A stretch of 64,000 nt of DNA from Roseivivax jejudonensis (GTDB taxonomy: Bacteria > Pseudomonadota > Alphaproteobacteria > Rhodobacterales > Rhodobacteraceae). The notes under the pieces were generated by a model. The model made no database searches and was not told the DNA's origin. It saw nothing but the letters and a program-made list of their open reading frames with translations. This document shows positions 17,628 through 26,007 of this stretch, in pieces (position 1 is the first letter of the stretch; each line of letters starts with the position of its first letter). The position numbers were made by a program, and so were the translations under genes. Location of the stretch: contig NZ_FWFK01000006.1 of the NCBI RefSeq assembly GCF_900172265.1, forward strand, positions 1 to 64,000, read 5' to 3'.

Positions 17628-18317
17628 TCACCCGATCAGGCGATGCCGCCGTTCCAGCCCACGCGCCGTGAACATCATTCCGAGCGGGACGGTCCAGAGC
17701 ATCGTGAACACCACCGCGACCTTCTCGAAGAGGCCGTCATATCCGTTCGGCGACAGCTTGAACGCCGCGGCAAAGGCCAGCCAAAGCACTGACGAGGCGA
17801 TGAACAGGTTGCCATAGAGGTTGCGGATCCCCCGCGCCCCTTGCGACATCAGCAGCGGCCCGGCGAGAAACAGCGGCCCGAGGCCGAACGACAGCTTGGT
17901 ATGGACGGACAGGCCCTCGCTGTCGGCCGTCGCCCCGAACTCGTCCCAGATCCCCAGAAGCGTGACGTTGAGCGCCAGAAGCGCGAGGCAGAAGATGCCG
18001 AGCGACCAGCCGACGCGCCCCAGGTGCGCGTGAGCCGCCGCGATCGACAGCCCGAGCAGGCCCGCCGCGTGCACGTAGAAGCCGGTGTCCATGATCCACG
18101 CCTTCGGCCCGCGCGCCAGGTCGCTGATCGTGTCGGCCACGAAATCGTGCTGGTTCACGGAGGCCGCCCAGACGATCGTGAGCACCGGACCGAGGCTGCC
18201 AAGGATCCCCGCGATGCCGCAGAGTACGAGGAGTTCGGGCCGCTCGTGCGTGACGACCTCGGCCATTTCGGCGCGCGGATGCAGCCCGTGCCCGCGCCTT
18301 TGCGCCTCATTCGCCAT
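17628..18317 (-). CDS. DUF998 family membrane protein
   Basis: 229 residues with about six hydrophobic segments. The pattern of the first helix followed by NQHDFVADTISDLARGP is the usual signature of DUF998 proteins, whose function is unknown. It follows the TRAP large permease by 23 bases on the same strand and may be co-transcribed. I cannot assign a role. Confidence 0.75.
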   Translation of the reverse strand: MANEAQRRGHGLHPRAEMAEVVTHERPELLVLCGIAGILGSLGPVLTIVWAASVNQHDFVADTISDLARGPKAWIMDTGFYVHAAGLLGLSIAAAHAHLGRVGWSLGIFCLALLALNVTLLGIWDEFGATADSEGLSVHTKLSFGLGPLFLAGPLLMSQGARGIRNLYGNLFIASSVLWLAFAAAFKLSPNGYDGLFEKVAVVFTMLWTVPLGMMFTARGLERRHRLIG

Positions 18318-18340
18318 ACGGCTCTCCTTCGGATCACATC

Positions 18341-20323
18341 TCAGTTTCCGAAGTTGAAGCCCCCGGAGCCCTCCTGCGGTTCCGATGTTTCTGCCTCATC
18401 GTCGCCGCCGTCGTCGCCCCCGCCGAAATTGAACCCGCCCTCCGGTGCGCCGGACGCGCCGCCACTGTCGGGCGCGTCGTCCGAGGGTCCGTCGCCGGAC
18501 GATGTGCCTGGGTCCGAGGACGACCCGTTCTCTCCGGACGAACCGCCCGAGCCGCCAAAGTTGAAGCCGCCTCCGGAATCCTGGCCCGTCCCGGACGATC
18601 CGCCGTCGGAGCTGCCGCCACCGAAGTTGAACCCGCCCCCGGCACCGCCGTCCGAGGATCCGCCATCGCCGTCTTCGCCCGAGGATCCGCCGCCGAAGTT
18701 GAAGCCGGTGCCGCCGCTGTCGCCCGACGCCGCCGGCGCGGTCGGCGGCGGCTGCCGGTCGCCCTGGTAGTGGGTCACGAGGCTCGGGACCGAGATCACC
18801 AGCAGGATCAGCAGGAACTGGATGCCGATATAGGGCAGCACGCCCTTGTAAATCTGCGGCGTACGGATCCCCGGCAGGGTGCCGCCTGTGACCGTGTCAC
18901 GCCTGTCCTGCCCCGGCGCGACCGAGCGCAGGTAGAACAACGCGAAGCCGAATGGCGGGGTCAGGAACGAGGTCTGCAGGTTCATCGACAGGATCACCCC
19001 GAACCAGATCAGGTCGATCCCCAACGTTTCGGCCACCGGCGCGAGCAGCGGCACGAGGATGAACGCGATCTCGAAGAAGTCGAGGAAGCAGCCGAGGATG
19101 AAGATGACGATGGTCACCACCACGAGGAAGCCGAACTGCCCGCCCGGCAGGCCCAAGAGCAGCTCCTCCAGCCACACCTGCCCGTTCACGCCGTAGAACG
19201 TCAGGCCGAAAACCCGCGCCCCGATCAGGATGAACAGCACGAAAGCCGACAGCTTGGCCGTCGCTTCGACCGCCGAGCGCAGCGTCTTGAGATCGAGCCG
19301 CCGCTTCGCGACCGCGAGGATCAGCGCGCCGACCGCGCCCATCGCCCCACCCTCGGTCGGCGTGGCGATCCCGAGGAAGATCGTGCCGAGCACGAGGAAG
19401 ATCAGCGCCAGCGGCGGAATCAGCACGATCACCACCTCCTCGGCCAGCCGCGACAGCAGCCCCAGCCGCATGTAGCGGTTGGCCAGCGCGATGCCGTAGC
19501 AGATGATGACCGTGAAGGCTGCCGCGAACACGGTGCGCGTGGCCGGAATGTAGCCGTCGAAAAGAAGGCGCGCCGAGCCGACATAGAGAACGGCCGCCAG
19601 TGCGAACATCGCCAGGAGCGACCAGATCCCGCCCCCGAGACGGCGCTCCTCGGGCGGCAGCGCGGGCACGGCCGACGGCCGCAGCAGCGTCAGCGCGAAC
19701 ATGTAGAGACAGTAGACGCCGATGACGATCAGCGCCGGATAGAGCGCGCCGAGATACATGTCGCCGACCGACACGCCGAGCTGGTCGGCCATCACGATGA
19801 GGACGAGCGACGGCGGCACGATCTGCGCCAGCGTTCCCGCGGCGGCGATGGTGCCTGTCGCCACCGACGGGTCGTATTGGTAGCGCTGCATGATCGGCAG
19901 CGAGATGAGGCCCATCGCGATCACCGAGGCCGCGACGACTCCCGTCGTCGCCGCGAGCAGCGCGCCCACGAGGATCACCGCGAAGGCCACGCCCCCGCGC
20001 AGCGGCCCGAAGAGCTGGCCGACCGTGTCGAGCAGATCCTCCGCCATCCCCGATCGCTCGAGGATCAGACCCATGAAGGTAAAGAACGGGATCGCCAGCA
20101 ACGTGTCGTTGGACATGATCCCGAAGACGCGTTCCGGCATCGCCCGGAGCAATGGCCAGAACAGGTTGATCTCGTTCGAGTAGTCCGACAGCCCGACGCC
20201 GATCACGAAGAAGATGAGCCCGCCCCCGGCGAGCGTCAGCGCCACCGGGTAACCGAGAAGCAGAAGCCCCATCACGCTGATGAACATGATCGGGGCGAGA
20301 TTGTGGGCGATGAGCTCGATCAC
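18341..20323 (-). CDS. TRAP transporter large permease (DctM) with FNFG-repeat C-terminal tail
   Basis: 660 residues. The first about 520 are a normal DctM permease (conserved AIPFFTFMG, GTLAQIVPPSLVLIVMAD, TPTEGGAMGAVGAL, TSFLTPPFGFALF). The last 139 residues form a Gly/Ser/Asp-rich tail with five copies of FNFG. The tail follows the final membrane segment (IQFLLILLVISVPSLVTHY). A neighbouring DctQ overlaps the start by four bases. The permease presumably works with one or both TakP-like proteins encoded convergently. Confidence 0.92.
   Translation of the reverse strand: MIELIAHNLAPIMFISVMGLLLLGYPVALTLAGGGLIFFVIGVGLSDYSNEINLFWPLLRAMPERVFGIMSNDTLLAIPFFTFMGLILERSGMAEDLLDTVGQLFGPLRGGVAFAVILVGALLAATTGVVAASVIAMGLISLPIMQRYQYDPSVATGTIAAAGTLAQIVPPSLVLIVMADQLGVSVGDMYLGALYPALIVIGVYCLYMFALTLLRPSAVPALPPEERRLGGGIWSLLAMFALAAVLYVGSARLLFDGYIPATRTVFAAAFTVIICYGIALANRYMRLGLLSRLAEEVVIVLIPPLALIFLVLGTIFLGIATPTEGGAMGAVGALILAVAKRRLDLKTLRSAVEATAKLSAFVLFILIGARVFGLTFYGVNGQVWLEELLLGLPGGQFGFLVVVTIVIFILGCFLDFFEIAFILVPLLAPVAETLGIDLIWFGVILSMNLQTSFLTPPFGFALFYLRSVAPGQDRRDTVTGGTLPGIRTPQIYKGVLPYIGIQFLLILLVISVPSLVTHYQGDRQPPPTAPAASGDSGGTGFNFGGGSSGEDGDGGSSDGGAGGGFNFGGGSSDGGSSGTGQDSGGGFNFGGSGGSSGENGSSSDPGTSSGDGPSDDAPDSGGASGAPEGGFNFGGGDDGGDDEAETSEPQEGSGGFNFGN
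18344..18760 (-). repeat. Coding repeat: FNFG motifs in the permease tail
   Basis: This stretch encodes residues 522-660 of the DctM permease. FNFGG (the last copy FNFGN) starts at residues 541, 565, 587, 631 and 656, so spacing is 24, 22, 44 and 25, close to multiples of 22. Linkers are Gly, Ser, Asp and Glu rich and predicted to be disordered. The final copy is at the very C-terminus. No such tail is present on the other DctM at 3461-4774. Confidence 0.93.
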
Positions 20324-20883
20324 GACCGGGCCTCCCGGGCCACCGGCGGCAGCTCATCGTCGGGCGCGGTCGGATACGGCAGCGCACCCGACAGCTGCGC
20401 GGACCGCTTGATGATCTCCGACACGCCCTGCGCGGCAAAGGAGATGAAGCCCAGCAGGACCCACAGCTTCGCAGGCCATCGGATCAGACCGCCGGCGTTG
20501 GAGGACTGCTCGCCGCTGACATAAGAGGACACGAAGAACGGCCAGGCCAGCCAGACCATCAGGACGGCGAACGGCATCAGGAACAGCAGGTGACAGGACA
20601 AATCGACGATCGCCCGCGCCCGCGGCGACAGCCGCGAGGCCAGAACGTCGACGCGCACGTGCTCGTCCTGCCGCAGCGTCCACGCGGCGCAGAGCAGGAA
20701 CACCGCGCCGAACAGGTACCATTGCAGCTCGAGCCAGGCGTTAGAGGAGATGTTGAAGCTCTTGCGGATGACCGCGTTGCCGGCCGAGACCAGCACCGCC
20801 GCGAGCACGAGCCAGGCGACGACGCGCCCGATCCAGCCGTTGATCCAGTCGATCCCGCGCGCGAGACGAACGAGCGCCGCCAT
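20320..20883 (-). CDS. TRAP transporter small permease (DctQ family)
   Basis: 187 residues from the ATG at 20883, which follows AGGGAGGATCACA. A longer reading to 20958 is open but adds a low-complexity leader without a ribosome site. Four hydrophobic segments are evident, with EDHVRVDV-like RQDEHVRVDVLASRLSP in the middle loop, typical of DctQ. Overlaps the large permease by four bases. Confidence 0.9.
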   Translation of the reverse strand: MAALVRLARGIDWINGWIGRVVAWLVLAAVLVSAGNAVIRKSFNISSNAWLELQWYLFGAVFLLCAAWTLRQDEHVRVDVLASRLSPRARAIVDLSCHLLFLMPFAVLMVWLAWPFFVSSYVSGEQSSNAGGLIRWPAKLWVLLGFISFAAQGVSEIIKRSAQLSGALPYPTAPDDELPPVAREARS

Positions 20884-20917
20884 TGTGATCCTCCCTGATC
20901 CCGATCCGGGGGCATCC

Positions 20918-20939
20918 GCGGACGCGCCCGTGCGTCCGC
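20918..20939. terminator. Hairpin between kynU and the TRAP genes
   Basis: An 8-bp perfect stem (GCGGACGC at 20918-20925, complement at 20932-20939) with a six-base loop lies downstream of kynU, whose stop is at 20983, and upstream of the DctQ gene on the same strand. No T-run, so a weak call. Confidence 0.4.
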
Positions 20940-20982
20940 TGCGGGAACCAGCTAGCACATCGCGCGGCGGGAAACAGGGGGA

Positions 20983-22194
20983 TTAGGTGACCGCGGCACG
21001 CGCCTTATACTTCGGATCCTGCCACAGCTCGTCGCGCAGCACGGTCTCGAGCACGTCGACCGCCGCCGTCACGTCGTCCGCATCGAGGTAAAGCGGCGTG
21101 AACCCGAACCGCATGATGTCCGGCGCGCGGAAATCGCCGATCACGCCGCGCTCGATCAGCGCCTGCATCGCGGCGTAGCCTTCGTCGAAGCGGAAGGACA
21201 CCTGGCTGCCGCGCGCCTCGGGATCGCGCGGGCTCGCCAGCGTCAGCTGCGGGCAGCGCGCCTCGACGTCGGCGATGAACTGCTCCATCAGCGCGACGGC
21301 GGCGGCCCGCACCTCCGTCATCGCGACGCCATCCCAGACGCCGAGCGCCTCTTCGAGCGCGGTCATCTGGATCACCGGCGGGGTCCCGACGCGCATCCGC
21401 GCGATGCCGCCCGCCGGGCGGTAGTCGAGGTCGAAGGCGAACGGCGCGTCGTGGCCCAGCCAGCCCTGCAGCGTCGGCGCCGCGACATCGGCGAGATCGG
21501 GCCGCACGTAGATGAACGCCGGGGCCCCCGGCCCGCCGTTGAGGTACTTGTAGGTGCAGCCCACCGCGAACTCGCAGCCGGAACCTTCGAGGTCGACCGG
21601 GAACGCGCCCGCGCTGTGCGCGAGATCCCAGATCATCACGGCACCGGCCTCCTGCGCCGCGCGGGTGATGCCGGCCATGTCGTGCCGACGGCCGGTGCGG
21701 TAGTCGACCTCGGTCAGCATCACCGCCGCGACGTCCGGGCCGATGGCACCCGCCGCCTCTTCGGGCGCGACCACGCGCAGCTCGTAATCGTCGCCCAGCA
21801 ACTCCAGAAGGCCCCGCGCCATGTAGAGATCGGTCGGAAAGTTGCCGCTGTCCGACAGCACCACCCGGCGATCGGGCCGCAGCGCCAGCGCCGCGGCAAG
21901 CGCCTGGTAGACCTTGATGGACAGCGTGTCGCCGACCATGACGGTGCCCTCGGGCGCGCCGATCAGGCGGCCGATCCGGTCGCCGAGGCGCCCGGGCTGG
22001 GCGAACCACCCGGCGCCGTTCCAGCCGCGGATCAGCATCTCCCCCCATTCGTCGGTCATCATCGCCTGCGTCCGCGCCGTCACCGATTTCGGCAGCGGCC
22101 CGAGCGAGTTGCCGTCGAGATAGATCACCCCGTCGGGCAGGTGGAACAGGTCCTTGCGGGTAACGGACGGGGCGGTTCGGATGGTGTCGGGCAT
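20983..22194 (-). CDS. kynU: Kynureninase
   Basis: 403 residues, normal length. The N-terminus has IYLDGNSLGPLP, a kynureninase hallmark, followed by WGEMLIRGWNGAGW, and the PLP-lysine region reads GCTYKYLNGGPGAPAF. It cleaves kynurenine to anthranilate and alanine (PLP-dependent, cytosolic). The start lies three bases after the tryptophan 2,3-dioxygenase stop, so the two form an operon. The anthranilate produced could feed the 2-aminobenzoyl-CoA genes at 47-64 kb. Confidence 0.96.
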   Translation of the reverse strand: MPDTIRTAPSVTRKDLFHLPDGVIYLDGNSLGPLPKSVTARTQAMMTDEWGEMLIRGWNGAGWFAQPGRLGDRIGRLIGAPEGTVMVGDTLSIKVYQALAAALALRPDRRVVLSDSGNFPTDLYMARGLLELLGDDYELRVVAPEEAAGAIGPDVAAVMLTEVDYRTGRRHDMAGITRAAQEAGAVMIWDLAHSAGAFPVDLEGSGCEFAVGCTYKYLNGGPGAPAFIYVRPDLADVAAPTLQGWLGHDAPFAFDLDYRPAGGIARMRVGTPPVIQMTALEEALGVWDGVAMTEVRAAAVALMEQFIADVEARCPQLTLASPRDPEARGSQVSFRFDEGYAAMQALIERGVIGDFRAPDIMRFGFTPLYLDADDVTAAVDVLETVLRDELWQDPKYKARAAVT

Positions 22195-22197
22195 GTG

Positions 22198-23031
22198 TCA
22201 GAGTCCTCCGCGGACGCTCCAGAGTTCGGGAAAGAGCTCGACCTCGAGCATCTTCCTGAGGTAGCTCACGCCGCTCGTTCCGCCGGTGCCGCGCTTGAAG
22301 CCGATCACGCGTTCGACGGTGGTGACGTGGTTGAACCGCCAGCGGCGGAAGTAATCCTCGAGATCCACGAGCTTTTCGGCCAGCTCGTAGAGCGTCCAGT
22401 ATCGCATCGTGTCGGTATAGACCACGTGCCAGGCGGCCTCGATCTCGGGGTCGGCGACGTGCGGCGCGCGCCGCCGGTAGCTCTCCGGCGCGAAGGTGCG
22501 GCCGGTCGCGGCCGCCAGCGCATCGAGCGTGACGTGATAGAGCGAGGGCCGCGCCAGCTCCGCCTCGAGCCGGGCGAGAAGATCGGGACGATGCGCGTGC
22601 ACGCGCATCAGGTGCGTGTTGCGATTGCCGAGCGCGTACTCGATCAGCCGGTACTGGTGCGACTGGAAGCCCGAGGATCGGCCGAGGCTTTCTCGGAAGG
22701 TGGTGTAGTCGGAGGGCGTCATCGTGCGCAGCACGTCCCACGACGCGTTCAGCTGGTCGAAGATGCGCGCCACCCGGGCCAGCACCTTGAAGGCGGGCTG
22801 GAACGCGCCCTGCCCGATGCTCGCGCGCGCGGCGTCGAGTTCGTGCAGGGCGAGCTTCATCCAGAGCTCGCTGGTCTGGTGCTGGATCACGAACAGCATC
22901 TCGTCATGCGCGTCGGACAGCGGGGCCTGCGCATCGAGGATGCGGTCGATCTGCAGATAGTCGCCGTAGCTCATGTCGCGGGCGAAGGACATCTGCGCGC
23001 CGTCATCGGCGGGATCGCGTGGATCGGACAT
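22198..23031 (-). CDS. kynA: Tryptophan 2,3-dioxygenase
   Basis: 277 residues, the bacterial TDO length. [47 protein letters not shown] and the [11 protein letters not shown] loop near the C-terminus are family hallmarks; the histidine in FVIQHQTSE is the distal-pocket histidine. A haem enzyme that opens the indole ring of tryptophan to N-formylkynurenine. First gene of the kynA-kynU operon. The next step needs a formamidase; no classical kynB is adjacent, but a cyclase-family protein lies at 34633. Confidence 0.96.
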   Translation of the reverse strand: MSDPRDPADDGAQMSFARDMSYGDYLQIDRILDAQAPLSDAHDEMLFVIQHQTSELWMKLALHELDAARASIGQGAFQPAFKVLARVARIFDQLNASWDVLRTMTPSDYTTFRESLGRSSGFQSHQYRLIEYALGNRNTHLMRVHAHRPDLLARLEAELARPSLYHVTLDALAAATGRTFAPESYRRRAPHVADPEIEAAWHVVYTDTMRYWTLYELAEKLVDLEDYFRRWRFNHVTTVERVIGFKRGTGGTSGVSYLRKMLEVELFPELWSVRGGL

Positions 23032-23084
23032 GGCTCGGCCTGTCGCCGTGAAGGGATGCGCGACGGTAGCCCGCGGCGGAATTT

Positions 23085-23107
23085 ACTTCAAGCCTGAAAC
23101 TTCAAGC
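23085..23107 (-). promoter_or_regulatory. kynA operator with repeated TTCAAGC units
   Basis: Upstream of kynA on its own strand is the 12-bp palindrome-like TTCAGGCTTGAA (complement of 23087-23098), with a second TTCAAGC unit at 23101-23107, 14 bp from the first. The same TTTCAGGCTTGAAG 14-mer occurs upstream of the peptide ABC importer at 37331-37344, and GCTTGAAA/TTTCAAGC half-sites flank the MarR/Liv promoter near 51750. Probably a regulator site; the protein is not known. Confidence 0.6.
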
Positions 23108-23154
23108 ATAAAGCGAATGCCCCGGTCGAGTGGCCTTGCGCAGCATCTCAGAAC

Positions 23155-23180
23155 GCATCATATTGTGCGCATAATGATGC
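23155..23180 (+). promoter_or_regulatory. Inverted repeat upstream of vapBC (candidate autoregulatory operator)
   Basis: GCATCAT and ATGATGC flank a 12-bp centre; 10 of 13 base pairs of the 26-bp element are complementary. It lies 10 bp upstream of the vapB ATG. Toxin-antitoxin operons are normally repressed by the antitoxin or complex at such palindromes. Assignment is by position and symmetry. Confidence 0.65.
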
Positions 23181-23190
23181 AGAGGTTTTC

Positions 23191-23385
23191 ATGCGCACCA
23201 CCGTCACACTCGACGACACGCTGCTGGACCGCGCCACGGCGCTGACCGGCATGAACGACCGCGGGCCGCTCCTGCGCGAGGCGCTGCGCGCGCTGATCGA
23301 GCGCGAAAGCGCCCGGCGGCTGGCGCGGCTCGGCGGCAGCGAACCCGACATCGACGTGGCCCCGCGCCGGCGCGACGAGGCGTGA
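23191..23385 (+). CDS. vapB: VapB-type antitoxin (ribbon-helix-helix)
   Basis: 64 residues. MRTTVTLDDTLLDRA forms the DNA-binding beta strand and first helix of an RHH antitoxin. The middle (GPLLREALRALIERESARRLARLGG) is the second helix and toxin-binding linker. The stop codon overlaps the toxin GTG start. Neutralises VapC and represses the operon through the palindrome at 23155-23180. Confidence 0.88.
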   Translation: MRTTVTLDDTLLDRATALTGMNDRGPLLREALRALIERESARRLARLGGSEPDIDVAPRRRDEA

Positions 23386-23747
23386 TCCTCGCCGATACCT
23401 CGGTCTGGATCGACCATCTGCGGCACGGCGACCCCGACCTCGCGCGTCACCTCGACGCCGGCGAGGTGGCGTGCCACCCGCTCGTGGTGGCCGAATTGGC
23501 GCTCGGCACCCTGCGCGCGCGGGACGAGATCCTCGGTCTGCTGGACGGGCTGCCGGCGCTGCCGCTCGCAACGGTGGCCGAAGTGCGCGCCATGATCGAG
23601 GCGCGCCGGCTGATGAGCCGCGGCATCGGCTATGTCGACGCCGGGCTGGTGGCCTCCTGCCTTCTGACCCCGGGCACGACGCTCTGGTCGCGCGACCGGC
23701 GGCTGGCCGCGGTGGCCGACCAGCTCGGCATCGCGGCGGCCGTCTGA
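23382..23747 (+). CDS. vapC: VapC-type toxin (PIN-domain ribonuclease)
   Basis: 121 residues from a GTG start overlapping vapB by four bases. The PIN acidic residues are visible as Asp5 (LADTSVWID), Glu38 (VVAELALG), Asp86 (YVDAGL) and Asp105 (SRDRRL). VapC toxins are magnesium-dependent RNases, usually cutting tRNA. On a repABC replicon it may aid plasmid or island maintenance. Confidence 0.9.
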   Translation: MILADTSVWIDHLRHGDPDLARHLDAGEVACHPLVVAELALGTLRARDEILGLLDGLPALPLATVAEVRAMIEARRLMSRGIGYVDAGLVASCLLTPGTTLWSRDRRLAAVADQLGIAAAV

Positions 23748-23749
23748 GG

Positions 23750-24856
23750 TCAGGCGATCCGGCCGAGCACGGCGAGGACGCGCTCCACGTCGTCCATGGC
23801 CGTCGTCGCGCCGGGCGACAGCCGCAGGAGCGGCCCGCGCGCGTCGGCAAAGATCCCTTCGGCCTTCAGCTCGGCCACCACGCGCCCGGGAGCGGCATCG
23901 CCGAGGTGCAACATCACGCTGCCGCCGCGCCGCGCGCGATCTTTCGGCGTGGCCGGGGCCAGCCGTGTGCAGTCGAGGATCGCGTCGCAGAGCGACTGCG
24001 CATGGTCGAGGAGCGCGGCGCTGCCCTGTGCCGCCTGCCAGCGCAGGCCCGGCACCGACGCGATGGCGGGCAGCGGCGCCGGCGTGCCCGCATCGAAACG
24101 GCGCGCATCCTCGGCATAGGCGAAGCCGTCGAGATCCCACGAGAACGGATCGGGCTGGCTGAACCAGCCGCGCAGTTCCGGCCGGCATTCCGGCAGGAGC
24201 GCGGGCGCGACGTGCAGGATCCCGGCGCCCGGCGCGCCGCACAGCCACTTGAGCGAAGTCGAGACCGCGATGTCGGGCGCAAGCGCCTCGCAGGACACCG
24301 GCACCACCCCCACCCCCTGCGTGAGGTCGAGCGCGATCAGGCTGCCGCTGGCGCGGATCGCGGGCAAAAGCGTGTCGAGATCGGCGCGGTAGCCGGCGGT
24401 CGAGGTCACGAGCGTCACGAGAGTCATCGCCACGTCCTCGCCCAGCCGGGCGATCACGTCCTCTTCGCGCACCCATGTCTCGCCCGCGCGCAACGGCACG
24501 GTCTCGAGCGTGAAGCCGCGCCTCTCGGCGAGGCCCGAGAGCAGGAAGTGCAGGCTCGGGAAGCAATCCGCCGCGACAAGCACGCGCCGGCCCGAAAGGC
24601 GCGCGTCGGGCAAAGCACCTAGTACGGAACTCAGCGCCGCGGTGACGGATTCGGCGGTGGTGACGCTGCCCGGCGGCGCCGCGATCAGCGCCTCCCAGAG
24701 CGCGACGAACTCGGCCCGCGCGGGCAGCACCCGCGGCCAGTGGCGATCGTCGGGCGCCGACCAGATCTCGGCGAAGGCGGCGGCGACCTCGGCCATTTCC
24801 CGCGCCTTGTCGGGATAGAGCCCGACCGAGTGGTTGAGGAAATACCCCCCGCTCAT
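23750..24856 (-). CDS. Class V aminotransferase-fold PLP enzyme (kynureninase-like)
   Basis: 368 residues from the ATG at 24856, which overlaps the VOC-cupin gene by four bases. The N-terminus FLNHSVGLYP resembles FLDxAGxxP of class V enzymes, and STSLKWLCGAPGAGILHV supplies the PLP lysine. The overall order resembles kynureninase and isopenicillin-N epimerase relatives, but it is clearly distinct from the kynU gene nearby. Its reaction is unknown: transamination, C-C cleavage or desulfuration are all possible. It belongs to the TGCA-N2-TGCA group of transcription units. Confidence 0.75.
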   Translation of the reverse strand: MSGGYFLNHSVGLYPDKAREMAEVAAAFAEIWSAPDDRHWPRVLPARAEFVALWEALIAAPPGSVTTAESVTAALSSVLGALPDARLSGRRVLVAADCFPSLHFLLSGLAERRGFTLETVPLRAGETWVREEDVIARLGEDVAMTLVTLVTSTAGYRADLDTLLPAIRASGSLIALDLTQGVGVVPVSCEALAPDIAVSTSLKWLCGAPGAGILHVAPALLPECRPELRGWFSQPDPFSWDLDGFAYAEDARRFDAGTPAPLPAIASVPGLRWQAAQGSAALLDHAQSLCDAILDCTRLAPATPKDRARRGGSVMLHLGDAAPGRVVAELKAEGIFADARGPLLRLSPGATTAMDDVERVLAVLGRIA

Positions 24857-25938
24857 CGCGTGTCCGTCCGGAACGTGCCGGGGAGCGCGACCTCGAGCAG
24901 CTCGATATCGTCCGATGGCGCGGCATAGCGCGTGGCCATCCCCGGCGGGATCACGAAGGCGTCTCCGGCGGCGAGCGGAACCGGATCGCGGCCCTCGCCC
25001 TCGAGCGTCATGGTGCCCTCCATCACGAAGGTGAAGAGGATGTCGGCGTCGTGCGTCGCCCAGGCCGTGGGCCCCTCGCCGCGGCGGGCGACCATCACGC
25101 CGGCCACGTCGCCGGTGTTTTCTGCGATCGTGGTGTCGCGCGCCGCAAAGCCCGGCAGGCGGAAGGGCCGCCACGCGGCCACCTCGGCGCGGTGATGCAC
25201 GAAACGCTGACCCTGGAACCGCCGGTCGGGATTCGCCGGGCCGTTCGGCAGCGTCATCTCGTGGTCGATCGTGGTGACGTGCTCGGCCGGCACGCCGATC
25301 TCGATCACTTCGATGTTGTCGGCGGCGTAGAGGACGCGATGGCGGATCTCCGGCGGTTGAATCACGCAGTTCCCGGCATGGAGCCGGAACGGCTCGCCCT
25401 GGTCCTCGTAGACGAGATCGACCCACCCGCGGTAGCAGAAGATCAGCTGAAACCCAACGGTGTGGTAGTGCACCATGTCGGGCACCGGGCCGCCGTCCGG
25501 AATGCGGATGTGGCTGGCGATGATCGACCCGCCGAGCCGGTCGGGAATGAGATCGCGGTAATGCATCCCCGCGCGGCCGACGATCCACGGCGCCTGGTCC
25601 GCGAGCCGCCGCACGATGAACGAATGCAGCGCCTGCGGCACGACCATCGGCGGCTGCATCTCGTCGATCTCGATCCGGGTGCCATTGGGCGCGGTGAGCG
25701 TGCGCGCCCCCTCGGCGAACCCGTCGGGATCGTCCATCCGGAGCCGCAGCGTCCCTGGCGGCTCGGGCGCGCCCTTCTCGATCCTGAGCCGCACGCCGTG
25801 GCCGGAGAACACCGCCACCGCCGGATCGTCGGCCGGGTAGATCATGTCGAGCCGCATCCCCAGCGTCTTCGTGTAGAACGGGATGTCCGCGCGAAGCTCG
25901 TCGGTCGGGAGGCGTATCTCGGCGAGAATGTCGCTCAT
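24853..25938 (-). CDS. VOC-domain / double-cupin fusion protein
   Basis: 361 residues. Residues about 1-90 form a glyoxalase/VOC-like module (LRADIPFYTKTLGMRLDMIYPADDPAVAVFSGHG...). The remainder contains two cupin barrels: the first around VHYHTVGFQLIFCYRGWVDLVYED and PPEIRHRV, the second around FTFVMEGTMTLEGEGR and PPGMATRYAAP. I do not know a characterised enzyme of this composition. It is the first gene of an operon with the class V aminotransferase-like gene and is preceded by an ATGCA-AA-TGCAT palindrome. A dioxygenase or isomerase role is guesswork. Confidence 0.75.
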   Translation of the reverse strand: MSDILAEIRLPTDELRADIPFYTKTLGMRLDMIYPADDPAVAVFSGHGVRLRIEKGAPEPPGTLRLRMDDPDGFAEGARTLTAPNGTRIEIDEMQPPMVVPQALHSFIVRRLADQAPWIVGRAGMHYRDLIPDRLGGSIIASHIRIPDGGPVPDMVHYHTVGFQLIFCYRGWVDLVYEDQGEPFRLHAGNCVIQPPEIRHRVLYAADNIEVIEIGVPAEHVTTIDHEMTLPNGPANPDRRFQGQRFVHHRAEVAAWRPFRLPGFAARDTTIAENTGDVAGVMVARRGEGPTAWATHDADILFTFVMEGTMTLEGEGRDPVPLAAGDAFVIPPGMATRYAAPSDDIELLEVALPGTFRTDTR

Positions 25939-25955
25939 CGGGTTGCCCTTGTCGT

Positions 25956-25967
25956 ATGCAAATGCAT
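25956..25967. promoter_or_regulatory. TGCA-N2-TGCA operator, site A
   Basis: ATGCAAATGCAT is an inverted repeat of ATGCA around AA. It lies between the divergent VOC-cupin gene (ATG at 25938, minus) and the SDR gene (ATG at 26008, plus), so one site could control both. Related sites are at 32487, 35474 and, more weakly, 37319 and 61724. The MarR protein encoded at 32557-33048 is the best candidate binder. Confidence 0.6.
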
Positions 25968-26007
25968 GCTATTGGGAGGATATTGGCACGGCAAGGGGGG
26001 ACACGCC

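Noticed and set aside
18770-20524. Long plus-strand open frame opposite the second TRAP permease
   Set aside because: Low-complexity charged translation without family features; it mirrors the minus-strand DctM gene.
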